Source: Pelosinus fermentans DSM 17108
GTDB lineage: Bacteria; Bacillota; Negativicutes; DSM-13327
Assembly: GCF_000271485.2 (NCBI RefSeq)
Contig: NZ_AKVN02000001.1
Coordinates: 4,284,501-4,348,500, forward strand
DNA length: 64,000 nucleotides
Direction of reading: 5' to 3'
Positions 9,692 to 17,882 of the stretch are shown one piece after another. The notes beneath the pieces are model-generated. The model did no database searches, was not told where the DNA came from, and saw only the letters and a list, made by a program, of their open reading frames with translations. Made by a program: the position numbers and the translations under genes. Numbering within the stretch: the stretch's first letter is position 1; each line of letters starts with the position of its first letter.

Positions 9692-10084
9692 TCATTTTTG
9701 AGACGACAAACGGATTAAGGTAACATTCCACATTACATGTACACAACTTGCCACGAGTATGGCAATCCAAATACTGCTGCTTATGTATAGTGCTAAAAAA
9801 GTCAAACATCCAAATAGACTATGACCGATAATACTGAATAATGCAGCCCATTTACCTCGTTGTCCATCAGCGGTATTATACCAGTCATAACCTGCTTCTA
9901 ACATTCCAAATACCACGTGAGTCACGATAATATCTGCAGCAAGATAATAAGAGCAAAGGCTCTTTGTTACTTCTTCTACTACTGGACTATAGCTAATAAC
10001 CGCTTTCATTCCTACATATTTCAATAATATCTTATTTAATAAAAAGCTCAGCGCCGCCATGAGACAACCAATTACATAAGCCAT
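9692..10084 (-). CDS. Minimal PrsW-like intramembrane protease candidate
   Basis: A 130-residue, mostly hydrophobic protein with about four membrane helices. It carries in order EEVTK (37-41), FGMLE (59-63), His88 in GHSLFG and His116 in HVMWN. These match the EExxK, FxxxE, H and H motifs of the PrsW/CPBP-like glutamic-type membrane proteases, which are normally 200 residues or more. PrsW cleaves anti-sigma factors in Bacillus. It precedes fin by 56 bases on the same strand. Substrate and activity are unknown; the family call is from motifs only. Confidence 0.6.
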   Translation of the reverse strand: MAYVIGCLMAALSFLLNKILLKYVGMKAVISYSPVVEEVTKSLCSYYLAADIIVTHVVFGMLEAGYDWYNTADGQRGKWAALFSIIGHSLFGCLTFLALYISSSIWIAILVASCVHVMWNVTLIRLSSQK

Positions 10085-10158
10085 CTTTACCTCGTTAGGT
10101 ACAAACGTAATGAGCCTATTATTGCCACGATAAAAAGAATTTATTCAAAATTAAAAGC

Positions 10159-10174
10159 TTTTGAACCGCGAAGA
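10159..10174 (+). repeat. Partial copy of the GAACCGCGAAG dispersed repeat
   Basis: TTTTGAACCGCGAAGA matches the start of the elements at 12365 and 29814. It lies in the gap upstream of the PrsW-like gene. Confidence 0.5.
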
Positions 10175-10217
10175 TATGTGTTTACGTTCTCCTTAAAAGA
10201 CTTTTCTATGCTTAAAA

Positions 10218-10256
10218 GATAGGCGGATAAAAATGTAGCATTTTTATCCGCCTATC
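10218..10256 (-). terminator. Terminator after the HAD phosphatase gene
   Basis: Perfect 18-bp stem GATAGGCGGATAAAAATG / CATTTTTATCCGCCTATC with a 3-base loop. TTTT follows on the minus strand. Confidence 0.85.
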
Positions 10257-10294
10257 TATTGAAATACATATTACAAGACAGGAACATTCAATTT

Positions 10295-10999
10295 CTAGCT
10301 GTTTTTTCGCAGCCAATCAATTGCTTCTTCTGCCCGGAATCCATTAATTCCCTGCTTAAATAACACATCTGCCATGAGAAAGCTGTTGTCAAAAGGCTCC
10401 TCCATCATGTAAGGCAATGCCATACAATACATAGAAGCACTTTTCGCAGCCTCCACCCCATGTACTGAATCCTCCATTACCAAGCAATTTTCAAAGGGTA
10501 CGCCCAGTCGTTTGGCAGCTTCCCAAAATACATCCGGCGCAGGTTTTCCTTTTGCCACTTCATCTGCCGATAGAATTACATCAAAATATTCTGTCAGATT
10601 CGTAATGGCTAAAATTATGTCAATGATTTCTGGAGATGAACCGGAAGCAATGGCTAAAGGATAGTTTTTTTCTTTTAGAAATTGTAAAAACCGATACATC
10701 TCAGGAAAAACAATCGTATTTTCTTTGGCAATCTCAAGGTAATATTGATTCTTTTTGGTTACTAACATATCGATCGACTCATTCAGCCCATATATCCCTT
10801 TGACATCTTCCATCATTTCTCGTGTTCCAATACCAACATATTTCCTTTTCATTTCCTCACTCAATGCTGGTATCCCATATTCCCTCAATAACACATTATC
10901 TGCTTTGGAGTAATTAGGCTCACTGTCCACTAACGTTCCATCCAGATCAAAAATAACCGCTTTCACCTTGTGCTTTAAAACCTCACTATTTTTCTTCAT
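10295..10999 (-). CDS. HAD-superfamily hydrolase, beta-phosphoglucomutase-like
   Basis: 234-residue haloacid dehalogenase-type phosphatase or phosphomutase. Motif I is FDLDGTLVDSEP (nucleophile and acid Asp), motif II is ASGSSPE, motif III GKPAPDVF and motif IV MEDSVHGVEAAK. The helical cap after motif I is the type of beta-phosphoglucomutase and 2-deoxyglucose-6-phosphatase relatives. The substrate cannot be told from sequence. The start ATG has GAGGAG upstream; a strong terminator follows, so the gene is probably transcribed alone. Confidence 0.85.
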   Translation of the reverse strand: MKKNSEVLKHKVKAVIFDLDGTLVDSEPNYSKADNVLLREYGIPALSEEMKRKYVGIGTREMMEDVKGIYGLNESIDMLVTKKNQYYLEIAKENTIVFPEMYRFLQFLKEKNYPLAIASGSSPEIIDIILAITNLTEYFDVILSADEVAKGKPAPDVFWEAAKRLGVPFENCLVMEDSVHGVEAAKSASMYCMALPYMMEEPFDNSFLMADVLFKQGINGFRAEEAIDWLRKNS

Positions 11000-11068
11000 C
11001 TTGTCACTCCTCTCTGCTCTAGGAAAGTATTCGCACTGATCGTATATTTTCCTCTATAAGAAAAGTGA

Positions 11069-11935
11069 TTATGCTCCGGCCATCACTAGATTGATCCTGC
11101 CAAAGTCAGTATCAATCGCCACTGCATAATTCGATTTCCCCCTAAAAGCAGCACCTCTCGTAACTCGTTGAGGATGTAAATCAAGATCGAGTCCCATATT
11201 GGAAAGATTAATGCAAAAAAGACCATTAGTAACATTTAAAAATTCTCCTGCACTATCAATGGCCAGCTCATCCATTTCACAAATTTTTTCTCCACTATAC
11301 CGGCATGCTATTTCCAATAATACGCTCTCTTCGGCAGTAAAACTGCTATGCAAAATGATGTCTCCCGTCATGCTTTGTGAAACAAACCATTGATTCGCAT
11401 CATGTTCATAAGCAATTGCTGCCAGCAAAGGACTGGTATCTAAAAAGCGGACCATAGCCCGAAGAAAAAGTGATATGTAGTCATAATACAATTCTACATT
11501 CTCATCATTTTGAGGGATTTTTAATTGAGTCCGAATTTGTTCCTTAAGATAGGATGCATCGGGCTGTTTGTCTAGGCTGCCTTCTGCTTTGTACTCTTCT
11601 AAAACATTCTCCAGCTGCCCTAACGTCATATAACCTTTATCGACTAATGTCTGGCCAAAATTGAGATGATCATTTTCTTGCGTATCCAGCAAAGTGATCA
11701 ATTGCTCTTCTGACAAATAGCCTTCATCTAAGGCGATCTCACCAAATCGTTTATCAATCCGCTGTTGCAGCCCGTGAATTTCTTCTACCTGCTCAGCAGT
11801 TAGAAAGCCTTGGTTAATGGCCAATACGCCTAATTTCACTTGTACTGCACGTCTATTTTCAAGAGCTTCCTGCACTTGACTTGGTGTTAACAACCCTTTA
11901 TTTAATATATATTGAGCAAAAAATTGACTAAACAT
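11069..11935 (-). CDS. CheX/CheC-type phosphatase with N-terminal MshEN-like helical domain
   Basis: 288 residues. Residues ~1-120 hold repeated helical hairpins (LNKGLLTPSQVQEALE, LDEGYLSEEQLITLLD, VDKGYMTLGQLENVLEE), like the N-terminal domains of GspE/MshE ATPases, which can bind c-di-GMP. Residues ~130-288 resemble CheX, and DSAGEFLN fits the CheC/CheX/FliY active-site pattern [D/S]xxxExxN that dephosphorylates CheY-P. The ATG follows directly on the stop codon of the CheY gene, so the pair is translationally coupled. Specific role inferred: turning off the neighbouring CheY. Confidence 0.72.
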   Translation of the reverse strand: MFSQFFAQYILNKGLLTPSQVQEALENRRAVQVKLGVLAINQGFLTAEQVEEIHGLQQRIDKRFGEIALDEGYLSEEQLITLLDTQENDHLNFGQTLVDKGYMTLGQLENVLEEYKAEGSLDKQPDASYLKEQIRTQLKIPQNDENVELYYDYISLFLRAMVRFLDTSPLLAAIAYEHDANQWFVSQSMTGDIILHSSFTAEESVLLEIACRYSGEKICEMDELAIDSAGEFLNVTNGLFCINLSNMGLDLDLHPQRVTRGAAFRGKSNYAVAIDTDFGRINLVMAGA

Positions 11936-12310
11936 TTAGCTCTCCTTTCGAATGATGTCATTTACCGCTTTCACGATTTGACTACTATTGTATGGTTTCT
12001 GAATAAAATCAATTGCACCTAATTTAAGAGCCTCTAGTAAATTGACAGCAGTACCTGTCGAGGAAAGCATAATAACCCTTGCCTCTGGATCTATTTCTTT
12101 AATCTTTTTCAATGCATCGATACCATTGGCTTTTGGCATGACAATATCCATAAAAACTCCATCAGGACGAAATCGGCTATATGCTTCGATTACTTCTTGT
12201 CCATCTTTAGCTTCAAATACCTGACAGCCTAGTTTCTCTAACTCTTCTCTTAGTTTTTTTCGTAACAACAAAGAATCATCGCTAATTAAAATCTTTAACG
12301 GCTTCTGCAA
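11936..12310 (-). CDS. Single-domain CheY-like response regulator
   Basis: 124 residues, receiver domain only. Phospho-acceptor Asp55 lies in GVFMDIVMPK, the acidic pair is SDDS (11-12), and the Thr/Ser and Lys switch residues are in MLSSTG and IQKPYN. There is no output domain, so it must act by protein contact. Its stop codon abuts the ATG of the CheX-like gene, and an HD-GYP gene is 88 bases upstream on the same strand. No flagellar or chemotaxis genes are nearby, which suggests a non-motility signalling role (inference). Confidence 0.9.
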   Translation of the reverse strand: MQKPLKILISDDSLLLRKKLREELEKLGCQVFEAKDGQEVIEAYSRFRPDGVFMDIVMPKANGIDALKKIKEIDPEARVIMLSSTGTAVNLLEALKLGAIDFIQKPYNSSQIVKAVNDIIRKES

Positions 12311-12364
12311 AAAAATCCTCTCCTTATAAAAAAAACTCTGAAAGCATACTAAAAAAATAGAACC

Positions 12365-12386
12365 ATTGAACCGCGAAGACGCGAAG
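12365..12386 (+). repeat. Dispersed repeat copy with GAACCGCGAAGACGCGAAG
   Basis: Sits in the 87-base gap between the HD-GYP gene and the CheY gene. The 19-base core recurs with one change (GAATCGCGAAGACGCGAAG) at 29818-29836, and a shorter version occurs at 10159. Confidence 0.7.
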
Positions 12387-12397
12387 ATTTTAGGCTT

Positions 12398-13384
12398 CTA
12401 CATTGCTAGGTCATGAAAAATCAACAGTGCATTTGTCCCATCAAGTTTCCCCACATACTCGATTAAGCAAGCCAAGACGTGAGTATCCAATTGCCCCTCC
12501 ATCTGGAACATCATGATTTTGATTGCTTCTCTTGGTGAAACACCCTTTCGGTAGTAGCGATTGCTAATGAGAGCATCGTATACATCAGCTACGGCAACAA
12601 TCCTGGCCAGCATACTAATCTCTGTGCCGCTGCGCCCATAAGGATACCCTGATCCATCCATTCTTTCATGATGCTGAATAACAGCATCTAAGACTACATT
12701 CGGTACAATGCCGGTCTGTGCCAGCAGTTGATAGCCATAATTCGCATGAAATTTCGCAATATTGAACTCTTCCAAGTTCAATTTATCCGGTTTACTTAAC
12801 ATTTCAAATTTAATTCGAGTTTTTCCAATATCATGCAATAAACCGGCTAAAGTAAGATTCCAGATCTCACTGTCACCATAACCAAGCCAGCGTCCAAGAT
12901 AACCGGAAAGAAAAGCAACATCTAATGCATGCCTGTAGAGATAATCTTCAGCAGCTCCATCAGTATGTAGTTGTATGAAAGAATCCTTTCGGGACAGACT
13001 TGGATATATTCTCATATTGACCAAACTAATAATGGTGTCTAAGGGTATGATTCCCTGATACCTGGCACGTAAGAAAATCCCTTTTAATTCTGTTTCTATT
13101 TCAGAATGCACCTGGGCAGCGCTTTGCAAATGGGTTTCAATTGATGCGTTATCAGTTAAAGATACCACAATATCAGAAATCATTCTTTCAATCTCAGCAA
13201 GATTAAATTCAACCTCGGCTTGTTGGATCACATCGGCACCCTTCACATTCCAATCTCTTAAACACGATAGTAAATACTCATTCATCACGGTCCCCTGACC
13301 AAGAACCATATTACCATCCGGACTTACCAGTACTTGATTAAGAGTCATTCCAAGCTTGATTTCTGAACGATGTAAATAACTCAA
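12398..13384 (-). CDS. HD-GYP domain cyclic di-GMP phosphodiesterase
   Basis: 328 residues. The C-terminal half is an HD-GYP domain: LLHDIGKTRI holds the metal-binding HD, HHERMDGSGYP gives the second His pair and the GYP motif, and VAVADVYDAL completes the family signature. HD-GYP proteins hydrolyse c-di-GMP (or cGAMP) to linear products. The N-terminal ~130 residues resemble the unnamed helical part seen before many HD-GYP domains. It heads the set with CheY and the CheX-like gene. A palindrome (13562-13586) lies about 180 bases upstream. Confidence 0.88.
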   Translation of the reverse strand: MSYLHRSEIKLGMTLNQVLVSPDGNMVLGQGTVMNEYLLSCLRDWNVKGADVIQQAEVEFNLAEIERMISDIVVSLTDNASIETHLQSAAQVHSEIETELKGIFLRARYQGIIPLDTIISLVNMRIYPSLSRKDSFIQLHTDGAAEDYLYRHALDVAFLSGYLGRWLGYGDSEIWNLTLAGLLHDIGKTRIKFEMLSKPDKLNLEEFNIAKFHANYGYQLLAQTGIVPNVVLDAVIQHHERMDGSGYPYGRSGTEISMLARIVAVADVYDALISNRYYRKGVSPREAIKIMMFQMEGQLDTHVLACLIEYVGKLDGTNALLIFHDLAM

Positions 13385-13561
13385 AAGAATTCTCCTCCTA
13401 ACACAATCGTCTTACCAATGACTGACAGGATTCACTTATATGACTCTCGAAATAAAACAATTTTTATATCGGTAATTAAAAGATAACACAAAAATTAACG
13501 TTAACTATTATTTTCAAGTTAACATTTTATTAATTTTATCAGTAAAACTTTATGCTCTTTC

Positions 13562-13586
13562 TACTATACAAAAATGTTGTATAGTA
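13562..13586. repeat. Perfect 10-bp palindrome, operator-like
   Basis: TACTATACAA, five bases, TTGTATAGTA. It has no T-tract after it and lies upstream of the HD-GYP gene, so an operator is more likely than a terminator (inference). Confidence 0.55.
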
Positions 13587-13590
13587 TTTC

Positions 13591-13655
13591 GTCATTGGGA
13601 CAGATTCAAGCAATTTTTTAGCAAGCAGGGGATTGTGTCCTATGCTCGCAATGAC
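13591..13655. repeat. REP-like element bounded by GTCATTG / CAATGAC
   Basis: About 65 bases with terminal inverted repeats. GTCATTGCGAG-type short repeats are widespread in bacterial intergenic regions; this copy reads GTCATTGCGAGC on the minus strand. Confidence 0.5.
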
Positions 13656-13689
13656 AAACTGCTGCTTAATGATACATGCTCTACGAAAA

Positions 13690-13716
13690 AAGAACCCGCA
13701 ATATTCACAGGTTCTT
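13690..13716 (-). terminator. Terminator after the FHA regulator gene
   Basis: Stem AAGAACC / GGTTCTT with a T6 tract on the minus strand, 32 bases past the stop codon. Confidence 0.7.
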
Positions 13717-13747
13717 AATTGTTACATTTTTTTTCTCTACTATAATC

Positions 13748-14434
13748 TTATAAATTCAGCACATATCCGCGAGCTCGCATTGCTTTTAACATTTCCGACC
13801 GTTTGCCCAGTTTTTTGCGCACACGATAAATCAACACGTTGATTTCATCGACTCCTGCATCAGGAAGTGTACTTTTGCCAAGAATTCTTTCCGGCCATAC
13901 CGCCGCCCTGATTTCATCATAGGTCACTACTGTATTGGCATGGTCATATAGCAGCTTAAAGAAGCGCCATTCTTTTTCTGTCAAGCTAACCAACTGACCA
14001 TCAATACGGCATTCCCACTTAGCGCACTCCACAGTAATTGAAGTATCCCTTTTCAAAAACATGGATTGTGTTTGACTTAAATCCATTGTTTCTTCATTCT
14101 TGGAAGCGCTGACAATTCGGATTGCGGCAATCCCCATCGACAAGCTGATTGTATCCCCTCTATGAAGAATATGCTTTTCATAAGGAGTAATTGCTTTTCC
14201 ATTTATCATTGTGCCATGCTTACTGCCTAAATCACACAGTATTATATCTTCTTCATTCTGTACAATATAGCAGTGCTTACGAGATATCAATTGATTGGAA
14301 AAACTCACATCGACTTGATGATCAAGACTGGAACGGCCAAGATATAATTCGTCCTTAAGAAATTCGATGCGAGTGCCCGCTTCGTAAGGTTCTCCTCTTT
14401 CTACTATAAGACAAGCACGCAATTGCAAAACCAC
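13748..14434 (-). CDS. FHA domain protein with C-terminal OmpR-type winged helix
   Basis: 228 residues. The N-terminal part is a forkhead-associated phosphothreonine-binding domain with GRSS, SRKHC and GTMINGK. Residues ~135-228 form a winged-helix DNA-binding domain (LTEKEWRFFKLLYDH ... INVLIYRVRKKLGKR ... RARGYVLNL). So DNA binding is probably tuned by a Ser/Thr kinase, unlike the usual receiver-linked form. Start is uncertain: GTG at 14434 touches the GGAGG box, while the TTG at 14428 is 7 bases from it and is the better start. It lies 115 bases downstream of the class D beta-lactamase. Confidence 0.85.
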   Translation of the reverse strand: MVLQLRACLIVERGEPYEAGTRIEFLKDELYLGRSSLDHQVDVSFSNQLISRKHCYIVQNEEDIILCDLGSKHGTMINGKAITPYEKHILHRGDTISLSMGIAAIRIVSASKNEETMDLSQTQSMFLKRDTSITVECAKWECRIDGQLVSLTEKEWRFFKLLYDHANTVVTYDEIRAAVWPERILGKSTLPDAGVDEINVLIYRVRKKLGKRSEMLKAMRARGYVLNL

Positions 14435-14549
14435 CCCTCCATAGTCGCAGTCCTTTTATTTTACTATACTCTTTTAGTCCCGCTCTTTCAATACTAAAAA
14501 GACTGCCTGACTACGATTGTATCTTACCGGGTTCGGCAACTGTCAACTG

Positions 14550-15371
14550 CTATCGGGTAACCAAATTATATTTCTGAAGAATCCCTATCGTCACCTTTTT
14601 AGCGACTGGACCTGCAATTTCTTCCTGGCTGTCAAGATTAGCGGCAAATACATAAGGGTGTCCCTTTATAACAACAAAACCTACGAACCACCCTGTTGAC
14701 AAGCCATCTTCAAGTCCTGAGCTTCCTGTCTTTCCATATAGTATGTACTCATCACCTTCCTGCTGAATCATGATCCGTTTAACGGTTTTCATTACACCTT
14801 TATCAAAGGGAAGAGTTTCCCGATATAACCCTTCAAGAAAATTAACCTGCTCTAATGGAGAAATCTTCAATGAGCTATTGAGCCAAAACCGATCAATGCC
14901 CCCGCTAATGTTACGATTTCCATAAGAGCACCGGTCCAGCCATTCCTGCATACGCCCTTCACCAATATCACGAGCCATTTCTTGATAATACCAGACAACA
15001 GAATTTCTCATGCCAGAAGCAAGAGTATGATCTTGATTCCAGTTATCTAATGTGCGTTTAGTTCCATCCCAATGTTTAATCTCATATTCATCTTTAACTG
15101 CTTTTACCTGCAAACCAATTAATGAATTCATAATTTTAAATGTAGAGTTTGGGGTTCTTTGCTCTTTGACTCTCTCGTTGTTATAAATAAACATTTTTCC
15201 TGATTCTAAATCTTTGAGGACGAATGTTCCTTCATTCTTTTGGAAAAATTCATTCACATTGACAGCAGCAACATCCAACACCTCAGCCGGTTGTATTTTT
15301 TTGGCACAAGCTGCAGCCGAACCTACCATAAAAAAGAGCATTATTAACATCACGATACTTTGTTTTTTCAT
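14550..15371 (-). CDS. Class D (OXA-type) beta-lactamase, probable lipoprotein
   Basis: 273 residues from the ATG at 15371 (AGGTGG upstream; an in-frame start at 15443 would precede the signal peptide). Class D hallmarks in order: STFK (76-79; the Ser is the acylated nucleophile and the Lys is normally carboxylated), SVV (124-126), YGN (150-152), Trp163, and KTGSSG (214-219). The N-terminus has a hydrophobic signal ending at GSAAAC, with Cys22 a possible lipid site, although the lipobox is not ideal. It would hydrolyse beta-lactams outside the membrane. BlaR-type sensor domains are absent. Whether it confers resistance cannot be judged from sequence. Confidence 0.9.
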   Translation of the reverse strand: MKKQSIVMLIMLFFMVGSAAACAKKIQPAEVLDVAAVNVNEFFQKNEGTFVLKDLESGKMFIYNNERVKEQRTPNSTFKIMNSLIGLQVKAVKDEYEIKHWDGTKRTLDNWNQDHTLASGMRNSVVWYYQEMARDIGEGRMQEWLDRCSYGNRNISGGIDRFWLNSSLKISPLEQVNFLEGLYRETLPFDKGVMKTVKRIMIQQEGDEYILYGKTGSSGLEDGLSTGWFVGFVVIKGHPYVFAANLDSQEEIAGPVAKKVTIGILQKYNLVTR

Positions 15372-15474
15372 ATTACCACCTCTTAAATTTCTACTATTGT
15401 CCCTAATTATAATATTGTAAAATACCAAAAACAATAACAGCAAACTAACACGTTCCTAACTTTAATACAATAAA

Positions 15475-15514
15475 AAACCTAAAGAAGACATAACTTCTTG
15501 GCTTCTTTAGGTTT
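15475..15514 (-). terminator. Terminator after the RraA-MFS transcription unit
   Basis: 13-bp stem AAACCTAAAGAAG / CTTCTTTAGGTTT with a 14-base loop and a T-run on the minus strand. Confidence 0.8.
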
Positions 15515-15614
15515 CTGACTTAATGTTTCTTATTATATTAGGCAAAGATGCTATTGCTTTTACTCCATAACGATTTATAACACTTTTAATATACAGCAGT
15601 TTGCCCTATTCAGC

Positions 15615-16949
15615 TTATATATTCAAAGGCTCCTCGACAGGTTCTGTTATGGTTAATACAACTAACAGGCTAATAAAGGAACTAGCAGCTAAAAACATGA
15701 ATACTGCATCCCAGCTGTATGCATCAAGAATCATGCCCGTAATCAGTGGGGCACAAGCGCCGCCAAGCTGTCCGCCGGTATTAATGATGGAGGAAGCAAT
15801 CGGAAATGTTTTTTTAGTCGTCAGCCCCATGGGATATACCATATAGGCGGAAAAGCCAACATTGAGTAAAATACCCGTTAAAAACAAAAGCGAACCGAGG
15901 AAAATAGGATCATTAGGTGCATTTGTTAATGCATACATCATAAAGGTGGTAGATAATGAAGTCATCATCATGAGCGGCTTGCGCCGTTTGTTTAACACCT
16001 TATCAGAAAACCATCCCCCTACCAAATTACCGATTACCGCTCCCACCCAAGGTGCTGAAGCAACAAAACCCATTTTCATGATGGTAAAATGTTTAACATT
16101 AATTAAATAGGTAGGAATCCAGGCCAATAGTACATTGACAATACCGAGAACAAAAAAATATGCAAGGGTGCTTCCCCATATATCCCAAGAACGGAATACT
16201 CTCGCATTCGTATCTAAAGGGTTAGCTTTCCGTGCTCGAATTAATTGATCCAGCCATTTAAGAGAGTATGGCCTTTTTTGTACTATTGCTTTTTGACTCA
16301 ACTGTTCAGATTCAATATACTTCACTTCGGTCAAAGAGCAATGAGGACTTTCCGACGGATGATTCTTTACTAAAATATACCAAATCACGGAAAGGAATAT
16401 ACCTGGCAAAGCAAACCAATAAAAAATATAATGCCAACTGGACTGCTGAATAATCAGAGCGCATAAGGGCGGAACCACTACCGGTCCAAACTTGGCAGCG
16501 GAAAGGAATATGCCGGTTGCAAATCCCTTTTCCCGGGGTGGAAACCAGTTATTAATAGTGGACGTAATCCCAATAGGCAGCGGTCCTTCTGCTAATCCAA
16601 GACCAAAGCGATATATTTTCATCATCAAAGGTGAACTTGAACTTCCTATTAATCCGGTGAAAATAGATGTGGCAATCATTGCAAAAGAAAATATTCTCCG
16701 TACTCCAAATTTACTATATGCAAAACCAGAAGGCATCTGCGCAATCGCATATGCCAGCAAAAAGAGACTAACAAGGCCTCCCGCTTCTGTATTGCTCATA
16801 TGAAACTCTTTGCGGATAAATGGCAGAGCAATTCCGATGTTTGCACGATCAGCAGCCGCCACTGTATATACTAAAAAAATAAGTCCTGCAACAACCCATC
16901 GAAACTTAGTTGGTTTTTCTGTTATGACATTTGCTACGTTTTGAGACAT
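15615..16949 (-). CDS. MFS transporter, anion:cation symporter (hexonate/glucarate-type) family
   Basis: 444 residues with about 12 membrane helices in two halves and a central loop around residue 220. The signature AAADRANIGIALPFIRKEF near residues 32-50 and ISFIxxYAIAQMPSG-like text are typical of the ACS family (D-galactonate, glucarate, phthalate importers). It is 61 bases after the RraA-type gene on the same strand, with a strong AAGGAGG box, so the two are an operon. Together with the divergent LysR regulator this suggests uptake and cleavage of an organic acid; the substrate is unknown. Confidence 0.87.
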   Translation of the reverse strand: MSQNVANVITEKPTKFRWVVAGLIFLVYTVAAADRANIGIALPFIRKEFHMSNTEAGGLVSLFLLAYAIAQMPSGFAYSKFGVRRIFSFAMIATSIFTGLIGSSSSPLMMKIYRFGLGLAEGPLPIGITSTINNWFPPREKGFATGIFLSAAKFGPVVVPPLCALIIQQSSWHYIFYWFALPGIFLSVIWYILVKNHPSESPHCSLTEVKYIESEQLSQKAIVQKRPYSLKWLDQLIRARKANPLDTNARVFRSWDIWGSTLAYFFVLGIVNVLLAWIPTYLINVKHFTIMKMGFVASAPWVGAVIGNLVGGWFSDKVLNKRRKPLMMMTSLSTTFMMYALTNAPNDPIFLGSLLFLTGILLNVGFSAYMVYPMGLTTKKTFPIASSIINTGGQLGGACAPLITGMILDAYSWDAVFMFLAASSFISLLVVLTITEPVEEPLNI

Positions 16950-17010
16950 TTTTTCCTCCTTGTTATAGTAATATATTAATTTACCACTATTCCCATGTAA
17001 TTATATGGAT

Positions 17011-17700
17011 TTACATTTCGTCTGAATCAATATAATCACATTCTTTATCATGAAGCACTTTGTCAACCCATCTTCTATCCCATGTCTTGTTTTTAATGGC
17101 TTTCATCATATCCATTTCTTTCACTACCGTTGCTTTGGCCTTTTCCAAAAGTTCTGGAGCATCTTTAGGATCAATTACAACTACCCCATCCCCATCACCT
17201 ACTATAATGTCTCCTGGATTTATCACAACGCCACCGCATGAAATGGAAACGTTAATTTCACCAGGTCCATCTTTATATGGTCCTTTCGGCGTTACGCCTG
17301 CTGCATAAACAGGAAAGTTCATTTTTCTTATGATTGCTGCATCGCGGACGGCGCCGTCAATAATGAAACCAGCAATTCCCCTTTGTTGTGCCCAAGTAAT
17401 CATCATCTCACCAGTAACTGAATTGCTCGTTTCACCCGCAGCATCTACGATAATTACATCGCCAGGCGCAGCCATATCAATTGCTTTATTTAGCATTAGA
17501 TTATCTCCCGGTCTGGATTTTACCGTGAAAGCAGTCCCTAGCAGTGGAGTTTCATTCATATTCCGAATTCTAGAATCGATACAGGACATCCGGTTCATAT
17601 TATCTGCAATGTTTGCCACTGGAATTCCGTTAAATCCTTCTACTAGTTCCTTTGGGGGTCTCATTATGTTGCTATAAATTCGAAATCCCACATTTTTCAT
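17011..17700 (-). CDS. RraA-family aldolase (4-hydroxy-4-methyl-2-oxoglutarate aldolase-like)
   Basis: 229 residues. The family core is clear: AGETSNSVTGEMM, DGAVRD (the Arg-Asp pair that binds substrate and metal in HMG/CHA aldolases) and GDGDGVVVIDP. Members either cleave 4-carboxy-2-hydroxy acids to pyruvate or oxaloacetate, or act as RNase E inhibitors (RraA); with an acid transporter next door the enzymatic role is far more likely. Upstream is a divergent LysR gene, the classical arrangement for an inducible catabolic operon. The ribosome site is GGGAGG. Confidence 0.87.
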   Translation of the reverse strand: MKNVGFRIYSNIMRPPKELVEGFNGIPVANIADNMNRMSCIDSRIRNMNETPLLGTAFTVKSRPGDNLMLNKAIDMAAPGDVIIVDAAGETSNSVTGEMMITWAQQRGIAGFIIDGAVRDAAIIRKMNFPVYAAGVTPKGPYKDGPGEINVSISCGGVVINPGDIIVGDGDGVVVIDPKDAPELLEKAKATVVKEMDMMKAIKNKTWDRRWVDKVLHDKECDYIDSDEM

Positions 17701-17774
17701 ATCTATTCCTCCCTCTTACTACTATTTTGAAGCAATCTTTTCTTGTCAGCCGACTCAATCGAATAGTATATCTA

Positions 17775-17803
17775 TTGACAAAATCTTTTAACTATTATAA
17801 TTT
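17775..17803 (+). promoter_or_regulatory. Putative promoter of the LysR gene in the divergent region
   Basis: TTGACA at 17775-17780 followed by the AT-rich block TATAATTT near 17796-17803 (15-17 base spacing), about 80 bases before the LysR start. The AT-rich divergent gap (17701-17882) probably also holds the LysR binding sites. Confidence 0.5.
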
Positions 17804-17882
17804 TAAATTATAGACGAATCATAGTAAAATGAATTGATTTTCTATTAAATATCTATATATTCTATATTTAAGAGGTGCAGCC

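Larger units (their letters stand above)
13385..13747. other. Intergenic stretch of 363 bases with hairpin and repeat
   Basis: No gene seen. It holds a perfect palindrome (13562-13586), a 65-base element bounded by GTCATTG/CAATGAC (13591-13655), the terminator of the FHA gene (13690-13716), and near 13500-13525 two GTTAAC sites in AT-rich sequence that may belong to the HD-GYP promoter. Confidence 0.6.
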
